Below, in pieces: positions 8,797 to 17,361 of a stretch of DNA of 64,000 nucleotides. The notes under the pieces were generated by a model that saw nothing but the letters and a program-made list of their open reading frames with translations, searched no databases and was not told the DNA's origin. Both the position numbers and the translations under genes were made by a program. The first letter of the stretch is position 1, and each line of letters starts with the position of its first letter. Source of the stretch: Amycolatopsis lurida (GTDB lineage Bacteria > Actinomycetota > Actinomycetes > Mycobacteriales > Pseudonocardiaceae); NCBI RefSeq assembly GCF_900105055.1, contig NZ_FNTA01000004.1:6665501-6729500 (forward strand), in the 5' to 3' direction.

Positions 8797-9032
8797 GCTT
8801 CCTCGCTGACTCCCTCGAGCACCTGGTGCGCGGGATCGTCGACAACCCGGACGAGGTCCGGGTCGAGCTGCTGACCACGCGTCGTGGCCGCACGCTCGAG
8901 GTGCACGTGCACCCCGACGATCTCGGCAAGGTGATCGGCCGGGGCGGTCGTACCGCGACCGCCCTGCGCACCGTCATGGGCGGCATCGGTGGCCGCGGCG
9001 TCCGGGTGGACGTCGTCGACACCGATCGCTGA
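8793..9032 (+). CDS. khpA: RNA-binding KH-domain protein KhpA
   Basis: A 79-residue single KH-domain RNA chaperone, always found between rpsP and rimM in actinobacteria and Firmicutes. The KH GxxG loop is visible in GKVIGRGGRTATALRTVM. It dimerises with KhpB in species that have it and affects ribosome biogenesis and cell division. The GTG start overlaps the rpsP stop by four bases (GTGA), implying translational coupling. Confidence 0.93.
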   Translation: MSFLADSLEHLVRGIVDNPDEVRVELLTTRRGRTLEVHVHPDDLGKVIGRGGRTATALRTVMGGIGGRGVRVDVVDTDR

Positions 9033-9048
9033 CCAAGGACAGAACGGG

Positions 9049-9561
9049 ATGGACGTCGTAGTAGGCCGGATCGCCAAGGCCCACGGAATCCGCGGGGAAC
9101 TCGCGGTGGACGTGCGCACGGACTCGCCGGAACAGCGGTTCGCGGTCGGTTCGGCCGTCACGACGAAGCTGCGTGACGGCAGCAGCAGAAACCTCACCAT
9201 CGCAGCCGCCCGCGAACACAGCGGGCGGCTGCTGGTGCGTTTCGAAGAGGTCCTGACCAGGGACGTCGCGGAGACCCTTCGCGGCGCGCTGCTGATCGCC
9301 GACACCTCGACGCTGCCGCCGACCGAAGACCCCGACGAGTTCTACGACCACGAACTCGAAGGCCTGCGGGCCGAGCTCACCGACGGCACGGTCGTCGGCA
9401 AGGTGCTCGAAATCGTGCACTCGCCCGCCGGCGAACTGCTGTCGATCGAGCACGACGGACGCGAGGTGCTGGTGCCGTTCGTGAAGGCGATCGTCCCGGC
9501 GGTCGACGTCCCGGGTGGCCGCGTCGTCCTCGACCCGCCGGAAGGCCTGCTGGACGCCTGA
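9049..9561 (+). CDS. rimM: Ribosome maturation factor RimM
   Basis: 16S rRNA processing factor that binds S19 and helps assemble the 30S head. 170 residues: an N-terminal RimM beta-barrel (VVVGRIAKAHGIRGELAVDVRTD) and a C-terminal PRC-barrel (EFYDHELEGLRAELTDGTVVGKV... LVPFVKAIVPAVDV). The ATG at 9049 gives the family N-terminus; an ATG 60 bases upstream lies inside khpA and adds non-family sequence. An AAGGAC stretch at ~9035 can serve as ribosome binding site. Its last base is shared with the trmD start (TGATG). Confidence 0.97.
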   Translation: MDVVVGRIAKAHGIRGELAVDVRTDSPEQRFAVGSAVTTKLRDGSSRNLTIAAAREHSGRLLVRFEEVLTRDVAETLRGALLIADTSTLPPTEDPDEFYDHELEGLRAELTDGTVVGKVLEIVHSPAGELLSIEHDGREVLVPFVKAIVPAVDVPGGRVVLDPPEGLLDA

Positions 9562-10325
9562 TGCGCCTCGACGTAGTCACGATCTTCCCCGAATACCTCG
9601 ACCCGCTCCGCGCCGCGCTGCTCGGGCGCGCGATCGACCGCGGCCTCATCGAGGTCGGCGTACACGACCTGCGGAACTGGACGCACGACGTCCACCGCGC
9701 GGTCGACGACGCGCCGTACGGCGGCGGGCCCGGCATGGTGATGAAACCGCAGATCTGGGGCCCCGCCCTGGACGACGTCTGCGGCGAGAACACCCGGCTC
9801 GTGGTCCCGACCCCGGCCGGGCGGCCGTTCACCCAGGCCATGGCCCACCGGTACGCCGCCGAGGAGCACCTCGTGTTCGCGTGCGGCCGCTACGAGGGCA
9901 TCGACCAGCGGGTGATCGACGACGCCGCGCGGCGGATGCCCGTCGACGAAGTCTCGATCGGCGACTACGTACTGGTCGGCGGCGAGGCCGCCGTACTGGT
10001 GATGGTCGAGGCCGTCGTCCGGCTGCTGCCCGGAGTCCTCGGCAACGCGCGCTCCGCCGAAGAGGACTCGTTCTCCGACGGGCTGCTCGAAGGCCCCAGC
10101 TACACCCGGCCGGAGGTCTGGCGGGACCTGGCCGTGCCGGACGTCCTGCGTTCGGGGAACCACGCGCTGATCGACCGCTGGCGCCGCGACCAGGCACTGG
10201 AACGCACCGTGCGGCGCAGGCCCGAACTCATCGGGCAGCTGCCGGAAGGTAGTCTCGACAAGCACGATCTCGCCGTCCTCGAGCGGTTGCACGAGGACGG
10301 CGGCCAGGCCGGGTCAAACGCCTGA
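9561..10325 (+). CDS. trmD: tRNA (guanine-N1)-methyltransferase TrmD
   Basis: Transfers methyl from SAM to N1 of G37 next to the anticodon, preventing +1 frameshifting. 254 residues with the SPOUT trefoil-knot elements: MRLDVVTIFPEYLDPL at the start, PYGGGPGMVM, FACGRYEGIDQRV, and SIGDYVLVGGEAAVLVM forming the knot. The C-terminal helical tRNA-binding domain carries GPSYTRPEVW. The start overlaps the rimM stop by one base. Confidence 0.98.
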   Translation: MRLDVVTIFPEYLDPLRAALLGRAIDRGLIEVGVHDLRNWTHDVHRAVDDAPYGGGPGMVMKPQIWGPALDDVCGENTRLVVPTPAGRPFTQAMAHRYAAEEHLVFACGRYEGIDQRVIDDAARRMPVDEVSIGDYVLVGGEAAVLVMVEAVVRLLPGVLGNARSAEEDSFSDGLLEGPSYTRPEVWRDLAVPDVLRSGNHALIDRWRRDQALERTVRRRPELIGQLPEGSLDKHDLAVLERLHEDGGQAGSNA

Positions 10326-10485
10326 GACCTGGTCTGCAATACTTGACAGGTTGGCGTGAGTGGACGCGCGGCTTCGCAGCCGGCGCCGTACACCGGAACG
10401 CCATCAGCCCCCGGGTAGGTCGCAGTGCCCGACACTGCGCGCCCAAGCTGCACGTAAGCCATACGAAGACGAGGACGGACCACCG

Positions 10486-10854
10486 ATGAACACCCTGGAC
10501 GCGCTGGACGCGCAGTCACTGCGTTCCGACATCCCGGACTTCCGACCGGGCGACACGCTCAAGGTTCACGTCCGCGTCATCGAGGGCAACCGCGAGCGCA
10601 ACCAGATCTTCCAGGGCGTCGTGCTGCGTCGCCAGGGCGGCGGCATCCGCGAGACCTTCACGGTCCGCAAGGTGTCGTTCGGCATCGGCGTGGAGCGCAC
10701 CTTCCCGGTGCACTCGCCGAACATCGCCGAGGTCGAGGTCTTCAAGCGCGGTGACGTCCGCCGGGCGAAGCTCTACTACCTCCGCGAGCTGCGCGGCAAG
10801 GCCGCCAAGATCAAGGAACGCCGCGAAAACCGCGAGACGACCTCCGCCAAGTAG
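10486..10854 (+). CDS. rplS: 50S ribosomal protein L19
   Basis: L19 of the large subunit, located at the 30S-50S interface. 122 residues: MNTLDALDAQSLRSDIPDFR, then the SH3-like core PGDTLKVHVRVIEGNRER and QIFQGVVLRRQGGGIRETFTVRKVS. The ATG at 10486 matches the family. An upstream in-frame ATG at 10360 lies in the 160-base trmD-rplS gap and gives no family sequence. That gap may form an RNA leader (a GC-rich hairpin around 10363-10395) controlling rplS apart from trmD, as is known for this operon elsewhere, but I see no recognisable named motif. Confidence 0.97.
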   Translation: MNTLDALDAQSLRSDIPDFRPGDTLKVHVRVIEGNRERNQIFQGVVLRRQGGGIRETFTVRKVSFGIGVERTFPVHSPNIAEVEVFKRGDVRRAKLYYLRELRGKAAKIKERRENRETTSAK

Positions 10855-10864
10855 GTAGCCGCAC

Positions 10865-10878
10865 GGTTACCGGTAACC
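10865..10878. promoter_or_regulatory. Palindrome upstream of lepB
   Basis: GGTTACCGGTAACC, a perfect 14-bp palindrome placed eight bases before the lepB GTG start and eleven bases after the rplS stop. It could be a regulator site or a short hairpin at the boundary. No known operator is assigned. Confidence 0.35.
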
Positions 10879-10885
10879 TGGCGTC

Positions 10886-11836
10886 GTGGTCGAACCCGTG
10901 TCCCAGCACACCTCCGAAGACGAGCCCGATCGCCCCGATGAGGAGCGTCCTACCAGGGCCTCCCGGCGGGGCCGATCAGGTTCCAAGAAATTCGGCAAGG
11001 TCAACAAGAAGCGGTCGTTCTGGAAGGAACTGCCGATCCTGATCGTCGTGGCACTCGTGCTGACGATCTTGATCCAGCAGTTCCTCGCCAAGGTCTACAT
11101 GATCCCCTCGGGGTCGATGGAGACCACGTTGCACGGCTGCCCGGGTTGCACGGGTGACCGGATCCTGGTCGACCGGATCACGTACGACTTCACCGATCCC
11201 GGCCCGGGCGACGTGGTGGTCTTCAAGGGCCCGCCCGCCTGGGTCGGCGAGATCGACACGCCGGAGTCCAGCAACATCTTCGTCACCGGATTCCGCACGC
11301 TGGGTTCCCTGATCGGGTTCGCGCCGCCGGACGAGCGTGACTTCGTCAAGCGGATCATCGCGACCGCCGGGCAGACGGTGCAGTGCTGCGATCCGCAGAA
11401 CCGGGTGATCGTGGACGGCAAGGCGCTCGACGAGCCGTACATCCACTGGGAACCGGGATCTCAGGTGGACGAGAACGGCAAGCCCGTCCAGGACACGTTC
11501 GCTCCGGTCAAGGTGCCTGCGGGCTACGCCTGGGTGATGGGCGACAACCGCAACAACTCGAGCGACTCGCGGCGCCAGGGCGGCGGCGGAGTCAATGGCG
11601 CGATTCCGGTGGACAACATCATCGGCAAAGCGCGGATCATCGTGCTCCCGCCCGGCCGCTGGGGTGGCGTTTCGGACCACAACCCGCAGGCGAACGCCCA
11701 GCCGCTGGCGCTTGGCGCGCCCGCCTGGCAGCAGGGGCTTCCCCTTGGCGTCGGTATCGCCTCGGCGTGGCCCGTGCTCTTCCTCGGCAGGCGGATGACG
11801 GCCGGAGTGCGCAAGGCGGTCGACCGGAGGCGGTAA
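10886..11836 (+). CDS. lepB: Signal peptidase I
   Basis: Membrane serine protease that removes signal peptides from Sec and Tat substrates. 316 residues: a charged cytoplasmic head of ~48 residues, a single N-terminal membrane anchor (~49-68), box B MIPSGSMETTL with catalytic Ser at ~77, box D DFVKRIIATAGQTV with catalytic Lys at ~155, and box E GDNRNNSSDSR. A second hydrophobic stretch near the C-terminus (LPLGVGIASAWPVLFL) may be another membrane segment, as in other actinomycete enzymes. Two cysteines in HGCPGC and another pair in VQCCDP may form disulfides outside the cell. Confidence 0.96.
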   Translation: MVEPVSQHTSEDEPDRPDEERPTRASRRGRSGSKKFGKVNKKRSFWKELPILIVVALVLTILIQQFLAKVYMIPSGSMETTLHGCPGCTGDRILVDRITYDFTDPGPGDVVVFKGPPAWVGEIDTPESSNIFVTGFRTLGSLIGFAPPDERDFVKRIIATAGQTVQCCDPQNRVIVDGKALDEPYIHWEPGSQVDENGKPVQDTFAPVKVPAGYAWVMGDNRNNSSDSRRQGGGGVNGAIPVDNIIGKARIIVLPPGRWGGVSDHNPQANAQPLALGAPAWQQGLPLGVGIASAWPVLFLGRRMTAGVRKAVDRRR

Positions 11837-11840
11837 GGCC

Positions 11841-12674
11841 TTGAGAGTTCCTGTACCGCTCACACCGGCCGAGCCGCTTCGGCCACCGCGGGCAGTGGTG
11901 CGTGGCGACCTCTTCTGGGGGTTGCAGGGCGCGCTGGACCGGCGAGGCCTCGGGCCCGTCGCCGGAGTCGACGAGGCAGGGCGCGGTGCTTGCGCCGGCC
12001 CGCTCGTCGTGGCCGCCTGTGTCCTGCGTCCGGGTGACGCCGCACGCCTGCCCGAGCTCACCGACTCGAAGGTGCTCACGGCCAAGGCTCGCGACCGGGT
12101 GTACGACCGGGTCGTCCAGCGTGCCGTCGACTACTCGGTCATCGTCATCCCGGCGGCCGAGATCGACCTGTTCGGCATCCACGTCATGAACCTCGAAGGC
12201 ATGCGGCGCGCCGTCTCGGCGCTGCGGAACGCGCCTGGCTACGTCCTGACCGACGGATTCCGCGTGTCCGGGCTGCCCGCCCCGAGTATCCCGGTGCTCA
12301 AAGGGGACAAGGCCGTCGCGTGTGTGGCGGCGGCGTCCGTGCTGGCCAAGGTCACCCGGGACCGGATCATGGGCGACCTGCACGACGTCCACCCGCATTA
12401 CGGCTTCGACGTGCACAAGGGATACAGCACCACCGACCACAGCGCGGCCCTGAACACTCACGGTCCGAGCCCGGTCCATCGCTGGTCGTACACGAACGTG
12501 GCCACCGCGGCCGCCGCGCACCGCGCGCCGCCGCCTCACCCGGTGGTGCTGACCGTCGCGGCGCTGGAAAACCCGAGCGTGCCGATACGTGCCCTCGGCC
12601 CGTACGTGGGTAACAATGAACGCTCCGCCGCTGGAACAGCAGCAAAATCGCGAGGAGGGGCGCGGATTTCATGA
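11841..12674 (+). CDS. rnhB: Ribonuclease HII
   Basis: Cleaves RNA in RNA-DNA hybrids and at single ribonucleotides in DNA. Acidic active site visible as VDEAGRGACAGP (DE pair at ~48-49), YVLTDGF and the later TRDRIM. C-terminal HPHYGFDVHKGYSTTDHSAAL is typical of the family. 277 residues with the TTG start at 11841 (four bases after lepB); a GTG at 11899 would also leave an intact domain, so the exact start is uncertain. The C-terminal ~35 residues beyond the domain look poorly conserved. Confidence 0.95.
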   Translation: MRVPVPLTPAEPLRPPRAVVRGDLFWGLQGALDRRGLGPVAGVDEAGRGACAGPLVVAACVLRPGDAARLPELTDSKVLTAKARDRVYDRVVQRAVDYSVIVIPAAEIDLFGIHVMNLEGMRRAVSALRNAPGYVLTDGFRVSGLPAPSIPVLKGDKAVACVAAASVLAKVTRDRIMGDLHDVHPHYGFDVHKGYSTTDHSAALNTHGPSPVHRWSYTNVATAAAAHRAPPPHPVVLTVAALENPSVPIRALGPYVGNNERSAAGTAAKSRGGARIS

Positions 12675-12994
12675 GCGCAGAGGATCTCGAGAAGTACGAG
12701 ACCGAGATGGAGCTCTCGCTTTACCGCGAGTATCGCGACATAGTCGGCCAATTCTCGTACGTGGTGGAGACCGAGCGGCGGTTCTATCTGGCCAACGCCG
12801 TCGACGTGCAGGTGCGCGACGGCGGCGGTGAGGTGTACTTCGAGGTCCGCATGTCCGACGCGTGGGTCTGGGACATGTACCGGCCCGCGCGGTTCGTCAA
12901 GCACGTCCGGGTCATCACGTTCAAGGACGTCAACGTCGAAGAACTGGACAAACCGGACCTCCGGCTGCCGGAAGACGGGCCGTTCTCCGGCTGA
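12671..12994 (+). CDS. DUF2469 domain-containing protein
   Basis: A 107-residue acidic protein of the actinobacteria-specific DUF2469 family (mycobacterial counterpart Rv2901c), always placed after rnhB. Starts MSAEDLEKYETEMELSLYREYRD and contains ETERRFYLANAVDV and DAWVWDMYRPARFVKHV. No enzyme motif; function unknown. Its ATG overlaps the rnhB stop (ATGA) and a GAGGAGGGGCG ribosome binding site sits at ~12652-12662. Confidence 0.95.
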   Translation: MSAEDLEKYETEMELSLYREYRDIVGQFSYVVETERRFYLANAVDVQVRDGGGEVYFEVRMSDAWVWDMYRPARFVKHVRVITFKDVNVEELDKPDLRLPEDGPFSG

Positions 12995-13005
12995 TCTTCG
13001 GAAAG

Positions 13006-13048
13006 TACGTGAAGGCCCCCTTCATCGCGTGAAGGGGGCCTTCACGTA
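13006..13048. terminator. Perfect 19-bp hairpin after the DUF2469 gene
   Basis: Arms at 13006-13024 and 13030-13048 are perfectly complementary (core GTGAAGGCCCCCTTCA / TGAAGGGGGCCTTCAC) with the five-base loop TCGCG. It starts 11 bases after the DUF2469 stop and ends the lepB-rnhB-DUF2469 group. It belongs to a family of GTGAAGG...CCTTCAC palindromes seen again near 59.6 kb. No U tract. Confidence 0.7.
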
Positions 13049-13111
13049 TCTCCGGGTCGCCTAGCACATCCCACCGGCAATTCCGGCCGGTGAGCTTCCG
13101 CGACGGCCGAA

Positions 13112-13138
13112 CCATCCACAACACCCCGGTTGTCCACA
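13112..13138 (+). promoter_or_regulatory. DnaA-box pair upstream of yraN
   Basis: TTGTCCACA at 13130-13138 is an exact match to the actinomycete DnaA box. CCATCCACA at 13112-13120 matches 7 of 9 positions of TTATCCACA in the same orientation, 18 bases away. They lie in the 177-base gap between the 13006 hairpin and yraN. Could allow DnaA to influence the yraN-comM-dprA group. Confidence 0.4.
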
Positions 13139-13225
13139 GGCGACGAAATCGGGTCTGTCCGCCGCCCCCTCACCCTGGCAGCGTTGATCGCACACGCACC
13201 GTGACGATCGCTGAGGGGGATCGAG

Positions 13226-13612
13226 ATGACGAGCACGGCCGAACAGCCGTCCGCCGGAGCACCACATATCGAACTGGGCAGATGGGGCGAGGAGCTCGCG
13301 GTCCGGCATCTGGAAAAGACGGGCTATGTCGTCCTGAGCCGCAATTGGCGTTGCCGTGACGGCGAGCTGGATCTCATCGCGACCGACACCAAACGCCTCG
13401 TCTTCTGCGAGGTGAAGACGAGGAGCGGGGTCGGTTTCGGCACACCTGCCGAGGCGGTGACCCCGGACAAGGCGGACCGCATCCGCCGTCTCGCGTACCA
13501 ATGGCAGCGTCAGTTCATGCTCCGCTGGTGCCCCGTTCGCTACGACATCATCGCGATCGTCGCCCGGCCCGACGCCAAGCCCAAGGTGCGGCATATCAAG
13601 GCGGCGTTCTGA
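13226..13612 (+). CDS. YraN family protein (UPF0102)
   Basis: A 128-residue protein of the YraN/UPF0102 family with a restriction-endonuclease-like fold. Visible: GRWGEELAVRHLEKTGYVVLSRNWRC, then the putative nuclease residues DGELDLIATD and VFCEVKTRSGVGFG (Asp/Glu-x-Lys). Biological role unsettled; it is proposed to act in DNA processing because it is linked to comM and dprA, as here. ATG at 13226 after a GAGGGGGATCGAG ribosome binding region. The comM ATG follows directly after its stop. Confidence 0.93.
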   Translation: MTSTAEQPSAGAPHIELGRWGEELAVRHLEKTGYVVLSRNWRCRDGELDLIATDTKRLVFCEVKTRSGVGFGTPAEAVTPDKADRIRRLAYQWQRQFMLRWCPVRYDIIAIVARPDAKPKVRHIKAAF

Positions 13613-15124
13613 ATGGCGCTGGCGAGGGCCTGGTCCGTCGCGTTGCTCGGCGTCGAAGGCAGAATGATCGAGATCGAGGCCGACATCGGCGGTGGCTCGC
13701 CGAAGGTGACGATGGTCGGACTGCCCGACACAGGGCTGAAAGAGGCCAAGGACAGGGTCCGCTCCGCCGTCCGTAACTCGGGGCGCACCTGGCCGGACGA
13801 GCGGGTGATCCTCGGCCTGTCACCGGCGAATCTGCCGAAGGTCGGGTCCGGTTACGACCTGGGGATCGCGGCGGCGATCATGGCCGCGACCGGCTCGGTT
13901 CCCGCCACGAAGCTGCTGAACACCGTGCTGCTCGGCGAACTCGCCTTGGACGGCCGGGTGCGGGCGGTCCGCGGGGTCCTGCCGGGACTGCTGGCGGCAC
14001 GCGACGCCGGGTACCGGAGGGCCGTCGTCCCCGCCGAGTCGCTGTTCGAAGCCGCTCTCGTGGACGGCTTGGAGGTCGGCGGGGTAGCGCGGCTGACCGA
14101 ATTCGTGGACTGGCTCAAGGGCGAAGGGGAACTCACCCGTCCCGAGCCGTCCGTCGTCCAGGAGCCGCCGCAGGTGCCCGACCTCGCCGACGTCGTGGGA
14201 CAGCCGGAAGCGCGGTGGGCACTGGAGGTGGCCGCGGCGGGCGGGCATCACCTGCTCATGACCGGGCCTCCCGGGGTGGGCAAGACGATGCTCGCCAAAC
14301 GCCTGCCCGGCCTCCTGCCACGGCTGACCGCCGAAGAGTCGTTGCAGGTGACAGCGATTCATTCGATCGACGGTTCGCTTTCGCGGTCCGCGCCGCTCGT
14401 CACCGTGCCGCCGTTCGTCGCGCCGCATCACTCGATCAGCGTGCCCGCGCTGATCGGCGGGGGAAGCGGCCTCGCCGTGCCCGGCGCGATCAGCCGGGCG
14501 CACCGGGGAATCCTGTTCCTCGACGAGGTGTGCGAATTCGGCCCGGAGCGGCTGGAGTCGCTGCGCACGGTGCTCGAAGAGGGCGAAGTGCGGATCGCGA
14601 GGGTCAAGGGCGCGGTGCGGTACCCGGCACGCTTTCAACTGGTGCTGGCGACGAATCCCTGCCCGTGTGCTCCGGCGAAGGACGCCGACTGCACGTGCTC
14701 CGCGACCGTGCGGAGGCGGTACTTGAGCCGCTTGTCCGGGCCATTACTCGATCGGGTGGATTTACGGGTTCGGCTGCGCCCGCTTTCCGCGCTCAGCGCG
14801 CACCTGAGCGAGCCGCCCGAAGCGTCGGCGGCCGTCCGCGAGCGAGTGCTGGAGGCCCGCGAGCGAGCCGGAAAGCGCTGGACGGAGCGGGGCTGGCTGA
14901 CGAACGCGGAGGTGCCCGGCCCGGCGCTGCGCCGTGAGTTCGCGCTGCCGTCCCAGGTCACGGCGTTGCTGGACCGAGCGTTGGAACGAGGCGCGATCAC
15001 CGCGCGCGGCGCTGACCGCTGCCTTCGCATCGCCTGGACACTCGCCGATTTGAAAGGGGCCGACAAACCGGAGGCGGACGAGGTCGCGGCTGCCCTCAAC
15101 TTCCGAGAGAGGTCATCCGGATGA
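13613..15124 (+). CDS. comM: YifB/ComM family Mg-chelatase-like AAA+ ATPase
   Basis: Hexameric AAA+ helicase; the well studied ComM promotes branch migration during natural transformation. 503 residues: an N-terminal Lon-protease-like fold domain (~1-170; ARAWSVALLGVEGRMIEIEADI, VGLPDTGLKEAKDRV), the AAA+ module with Walker A GPPGVGKTMLAKRLPG at ~220-235 and Walker B GILFLDEVCEF, and a C-terminal Mg-chelatase segment containing NPCPC...DCTCSATVRRRYLSRLSGPLLDRVD with four cysteines. Lies between yraN and dprA with no gap, consistent with DNA uptake or recombination. Confidence 0.95.
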   Translation: MALARAWSVALLGVEGRMIEIEADIGGGSPKVTMVGLPDTGLKEAKDRVRSAVRNSGRTWPDERVILGLSPANLPKVGSGYDLGIAAAIMAATGSVPATKLLNTVLLGELALDGRVRAVRGVLPGLLAARDAGYRRAVVPAESLFEAALVDGLEVGGVARLTEFVDWLKGEGELTRPEPSVVQEPPQVPDLADVVGQPEARWALEVAAAGGHHLLMTGPPGVGKTMLAKRLPGLLPRLTAEESLQVTAIHSIDGSLSRSAPLVTVPPFVAPHHSISVPALIGGGSGLAVPGAISRAHRGILFLDEVCEFGPERLESLRTVLEEGEVRIARVKGAVRYPARFQLVLATNPCPCAPAKDADCTCSATVRRRYLSRLSGPLLDRVDLRVRLRPLSALSAHLSEPPEASAAVRERVLEARERAGKRWTERGWLTNAEVPGPALRREFALPSQVTALLDRALERGAITARGADRCLRIAWTLADLKGADKPEADEVAAALNFRERSSG

Positions 15125-16260
15125 GTGAACTCGACGCCGAACGCATCGCCCGGTCGTATCTCCTGCGCGTGGCCGAGCCGCCGGCACCCGCCTTGGCCGA
15201 TTTCGTCGGCGAACTCGGCCCCGTCGCCGCCGCGGAACGAGTGCGGAGCGCCGAGTGCCCGCCGAAGGTGCGCGACGAGACCGCCGCGCGGCGAGCACAC
15301 GACTACGCCGAGCGGGATCTGGAGCGAGCCGAGGCAGGTGAGGCCCGTCTCGTCATCCCGGAAGACGACGAATGGCCGGCCTGGCCGTTGCTCTCGCTGG
15401 CCGTGGCCCAGAGCAGGGGCGTTTCCGGCGTGGCACCACCGCTGGCGCTGTGGGTACGCGGCCCCGCGAGGCTCGACGAGGCCGTGGACCAGGCGATCGC
15501 GATCGTCGGTGCCCGTGCGGCGACCGGGTACGGCGAGCACAACGCGGCCGAAGCGGGCTACCACCTCGCGAGCCGGGGGATCCCGGTGTTCTCAGGGGCG
15601 GCGTTCGGTATCGACGGCGCGGCCCACCGCGGCGCGTTGAGCGCGGACGGAACGACGGTCGCCCTGCTCGGCTGCGGTGTCGACGTCGGCTACCCGGCCC
15701 AGCACGCGACCTTGTTGCGCTCCATCGGGAAGACCGGCGCGGTGGTCAGCGAGTACCCGCCGGGCACCACATCCGCGAGACATCGCTTCCTCGTCCGGAA
15801 CCGGCTCATCGCGGCGCTCACGGAAGGGACAGTCGTGGTCGAGGCGGGCAGGCGCAGCGGCGCACGGAACACCGCGACGACGGCCGGAGCGCTCGGCAAG
15901 GTCGTGATGGCCATGCCGGGGCCGGTCTCTTCGGGGATGTCCGCCGGTTGCCATGCGCTGATCCGTGAAGGGGAGGCCACGCTGGTGACCTCGGTCGACG
16001 AGATCCTCGAGACGGCGGGACGGTTCGGCGTGGCGGGTGCGGATCCGTCGAAACCGCGCCGCCGCACCGATCGGCTCGGTCCGGAGGCGCTGCGAGTGCA
16101 CGACGCACTGTCCGAACGGTCGCCGAGGCCCGTGGAGCGGATCGCCGCCGAGTCCGGCATCCCGGTCGAACGGGTCCGTTCACTCCTTCCGGCACTCGAA
16201 CTCGACGGCTTCGCGGTAAGGGGTGACACAGGGTGGCGAAGAAAGGCCGCCAAGACCTGA
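15121..16260 (+). CDS. dprA: DNA-processing protein DprA
   Basis: Loads RecA onto incoming single-stranded DNA. 379 residues. An N-terminal helical ~100 residues precede the Rossmann-like core, recognised by AIVGARAATGYGEHNA, FSGAAFGIDGAAHRGAL, LGCGVDVGYPAQH, SEYPPGTTSARHRFLVRNR and VVVEAGRRSGARNTA. The C-terminal ~70 residues form a winged-helix domain (ALRVHDALSERSPRPVERIAAESGIPVERVRSLLPALELDGF). ATG overlaps the comM stop (ATGA). Confidence 0.96.
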   Translation: MSELDAERIARSYLLRVAEPPAPALADFVGELGPVAAAERVRSAECPPKVRDETAARRAHDYAERDLERAEAGEARLVIPEDDEWPAWPLLSLAVAQSRGVSGVAPPLALWVRGPARLDEAVDQAIAIVGARAATGYGEHNAAEAGYHLASRGIPVFSGAAFGIDGAAHRGALSADGTTVALLGCGVDVGYPAQHATLLRSIGKTGAVVSEYPPGTTSARHRFLVRNRLIAALTEGTVVVEAGRRSGARNTATTAGALGKVVMAMPGPVSSGMSAGCHALIREGEATLVTSVDEILETAGRFGVAGADPSKPRRRTDRLGPEALRVHDALSERSPRPVERIAAESGIPVERVRSLLPALELDGFAVRGDTGWRRKAAKT

Positions 16261-16365
16261 CTGGCCTACCCATGAGACGCCATCCCGGCACGATCCGACC
16301 ACGGACACCGCAACAGGGTGCGGCGATACTTGACCATCCGCCGTACATCGCGCAGCGTGATCGGC

Positions 16366-17361
16366 ATGCCGTCGACCGAAGGTCCCCACGGCACGGGGAA
16401 ACGCGCCCGCAGACCCGATCTGCGCGCCGCCCGTGCCGCGCTGCCGGAGCCTGTCCGGAAGCTGATCGACGACTACGAGCGGCACCTTTCCCTCGAACGC
16501 GGGCTGTCCGCGCATACGGTGCGTGCCTACCTCGGCGACGTGGTCTCGCTGATGGAGTTCGTGGAGGGGAACGGTCGCCGGTTCTCCGATCTCGACATCG
16601 GGACGCTGCGCGGCTGGCTCGCCCGGCAACGCGAGGAAGGGGCAAGCCGGACGACGTTGGCGAGGCGAGCGGCGGCGGCCCGCACCTTCACCGCGTGGGC
16701 CCACCGAGGCGGGGCGCTCGCGTCTGATCCGGGCGGGCGGCTGGTGGCGCCGCGTGCGCACCGCAAGCTTCCCGGCGTCCTCCGCGCGGAGCAGGCCAGT
16801 GACGTCATGCGCTTCTCAGCCGCCGGTGCCGAACAGCGCGACCCGGTGGCGTTGCGGGACAGTGCCATCGTGGAACTGCTCTACGCGACCGGTGTGCGGG
16901 TCTCGGAACTGTGCGGGCTGGATGTGGGTGACGTCGACTTCTCCCGCCGGGTCGTGCTCGTGCTGGGCAAGGGCGGCAAGGAACGTGTCGTGCCGTTCGG
17001 CGTCCCCGCCGAGGCGGCCTTGCGGGCGTGGCTGGACGAGGGCAGGGGAAAGCTCGCCGTCGAAAAGAAGGGACCGGGGGAGGAGGCGCTCTTCCTCGGG
17101 GCGCGGGGAGGCAGGCTCGATCCGCGGACGGCTCGCCGGGTCGTTCACGACGCCGTCGGTTCGGTGCCGGGGGCGAACGACATGGGGCCGCACGGTCTGA
17201 GGCATTCCGCGGCCACCCATCTGCTCGAAGGCGGCGCTGATCTTCGGAGCGTTCAGGAACTGCTTGGTCACGCTACGCTGGCCACAACGCAGCTCTACAC
17301 TCATGTGACCGTCGATCGGCTGAAGGCGATCCACGACCGCGCACACCCCCGGGCCCGATGA
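16366..17361 (+). CDS. xerC: Tyrosine recombinase XerC
   Basis: Site-specific recombinase that, with XerD, resolves chromosome dimers at dif. From the ATG at 16366 it has 331 residues: a SAM-like core-binding domain (LIDDYERHLSLERGLSAHTVRAYLGDVV) and a catalytic domain with the first Arg in ATGVRVSEL, Lys in GKGGKERVVP, HGLRHSAATHLL, then LGHATLATTQLYTHV carrying the last His and nucleophilic Tyr. An upstream in-frame GTG at 16318 adds 16 Arg/Ser-rich residues without a ribosome binding site. Stop overlaps the next start (ATGA). Confidence 0.94.
   Translation: MPSTEGPHGTGKRARRPDLRAARAALPEPVRKLIDDYERHLSLERGLSAHTVRAYLGDVVSLMEFVEGNGRRFSDLDIGTLRGWLARQREEGASRTTLARRAAAARTFTAWAHRGGALASDPGGRLVAPRAHRKLPGVLRAEQASDVMRFSAAGAEQRDPVALRDSAIVELLYATGVRVSELCGLDVGDVDFSRRVVLVLGKGGKERVVPFGVPAEAALRAWLDEGRGKLAVEKKGPGEEALFLGARGGRLDPRTARRVVHDAVGSVPGANDMGPHGLRHSAATHLLEGGADLRSVQELLGHATLATTQLYTHVTVDRLKAIHDRAHPRAR

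Noticed and set aside
10343..10370. Promoter at TTGACA upstream of rplS
   Set aside because: A consensus -35 is present at 10343-10348, but no -10 like sequence occurs 16-19 bases later.
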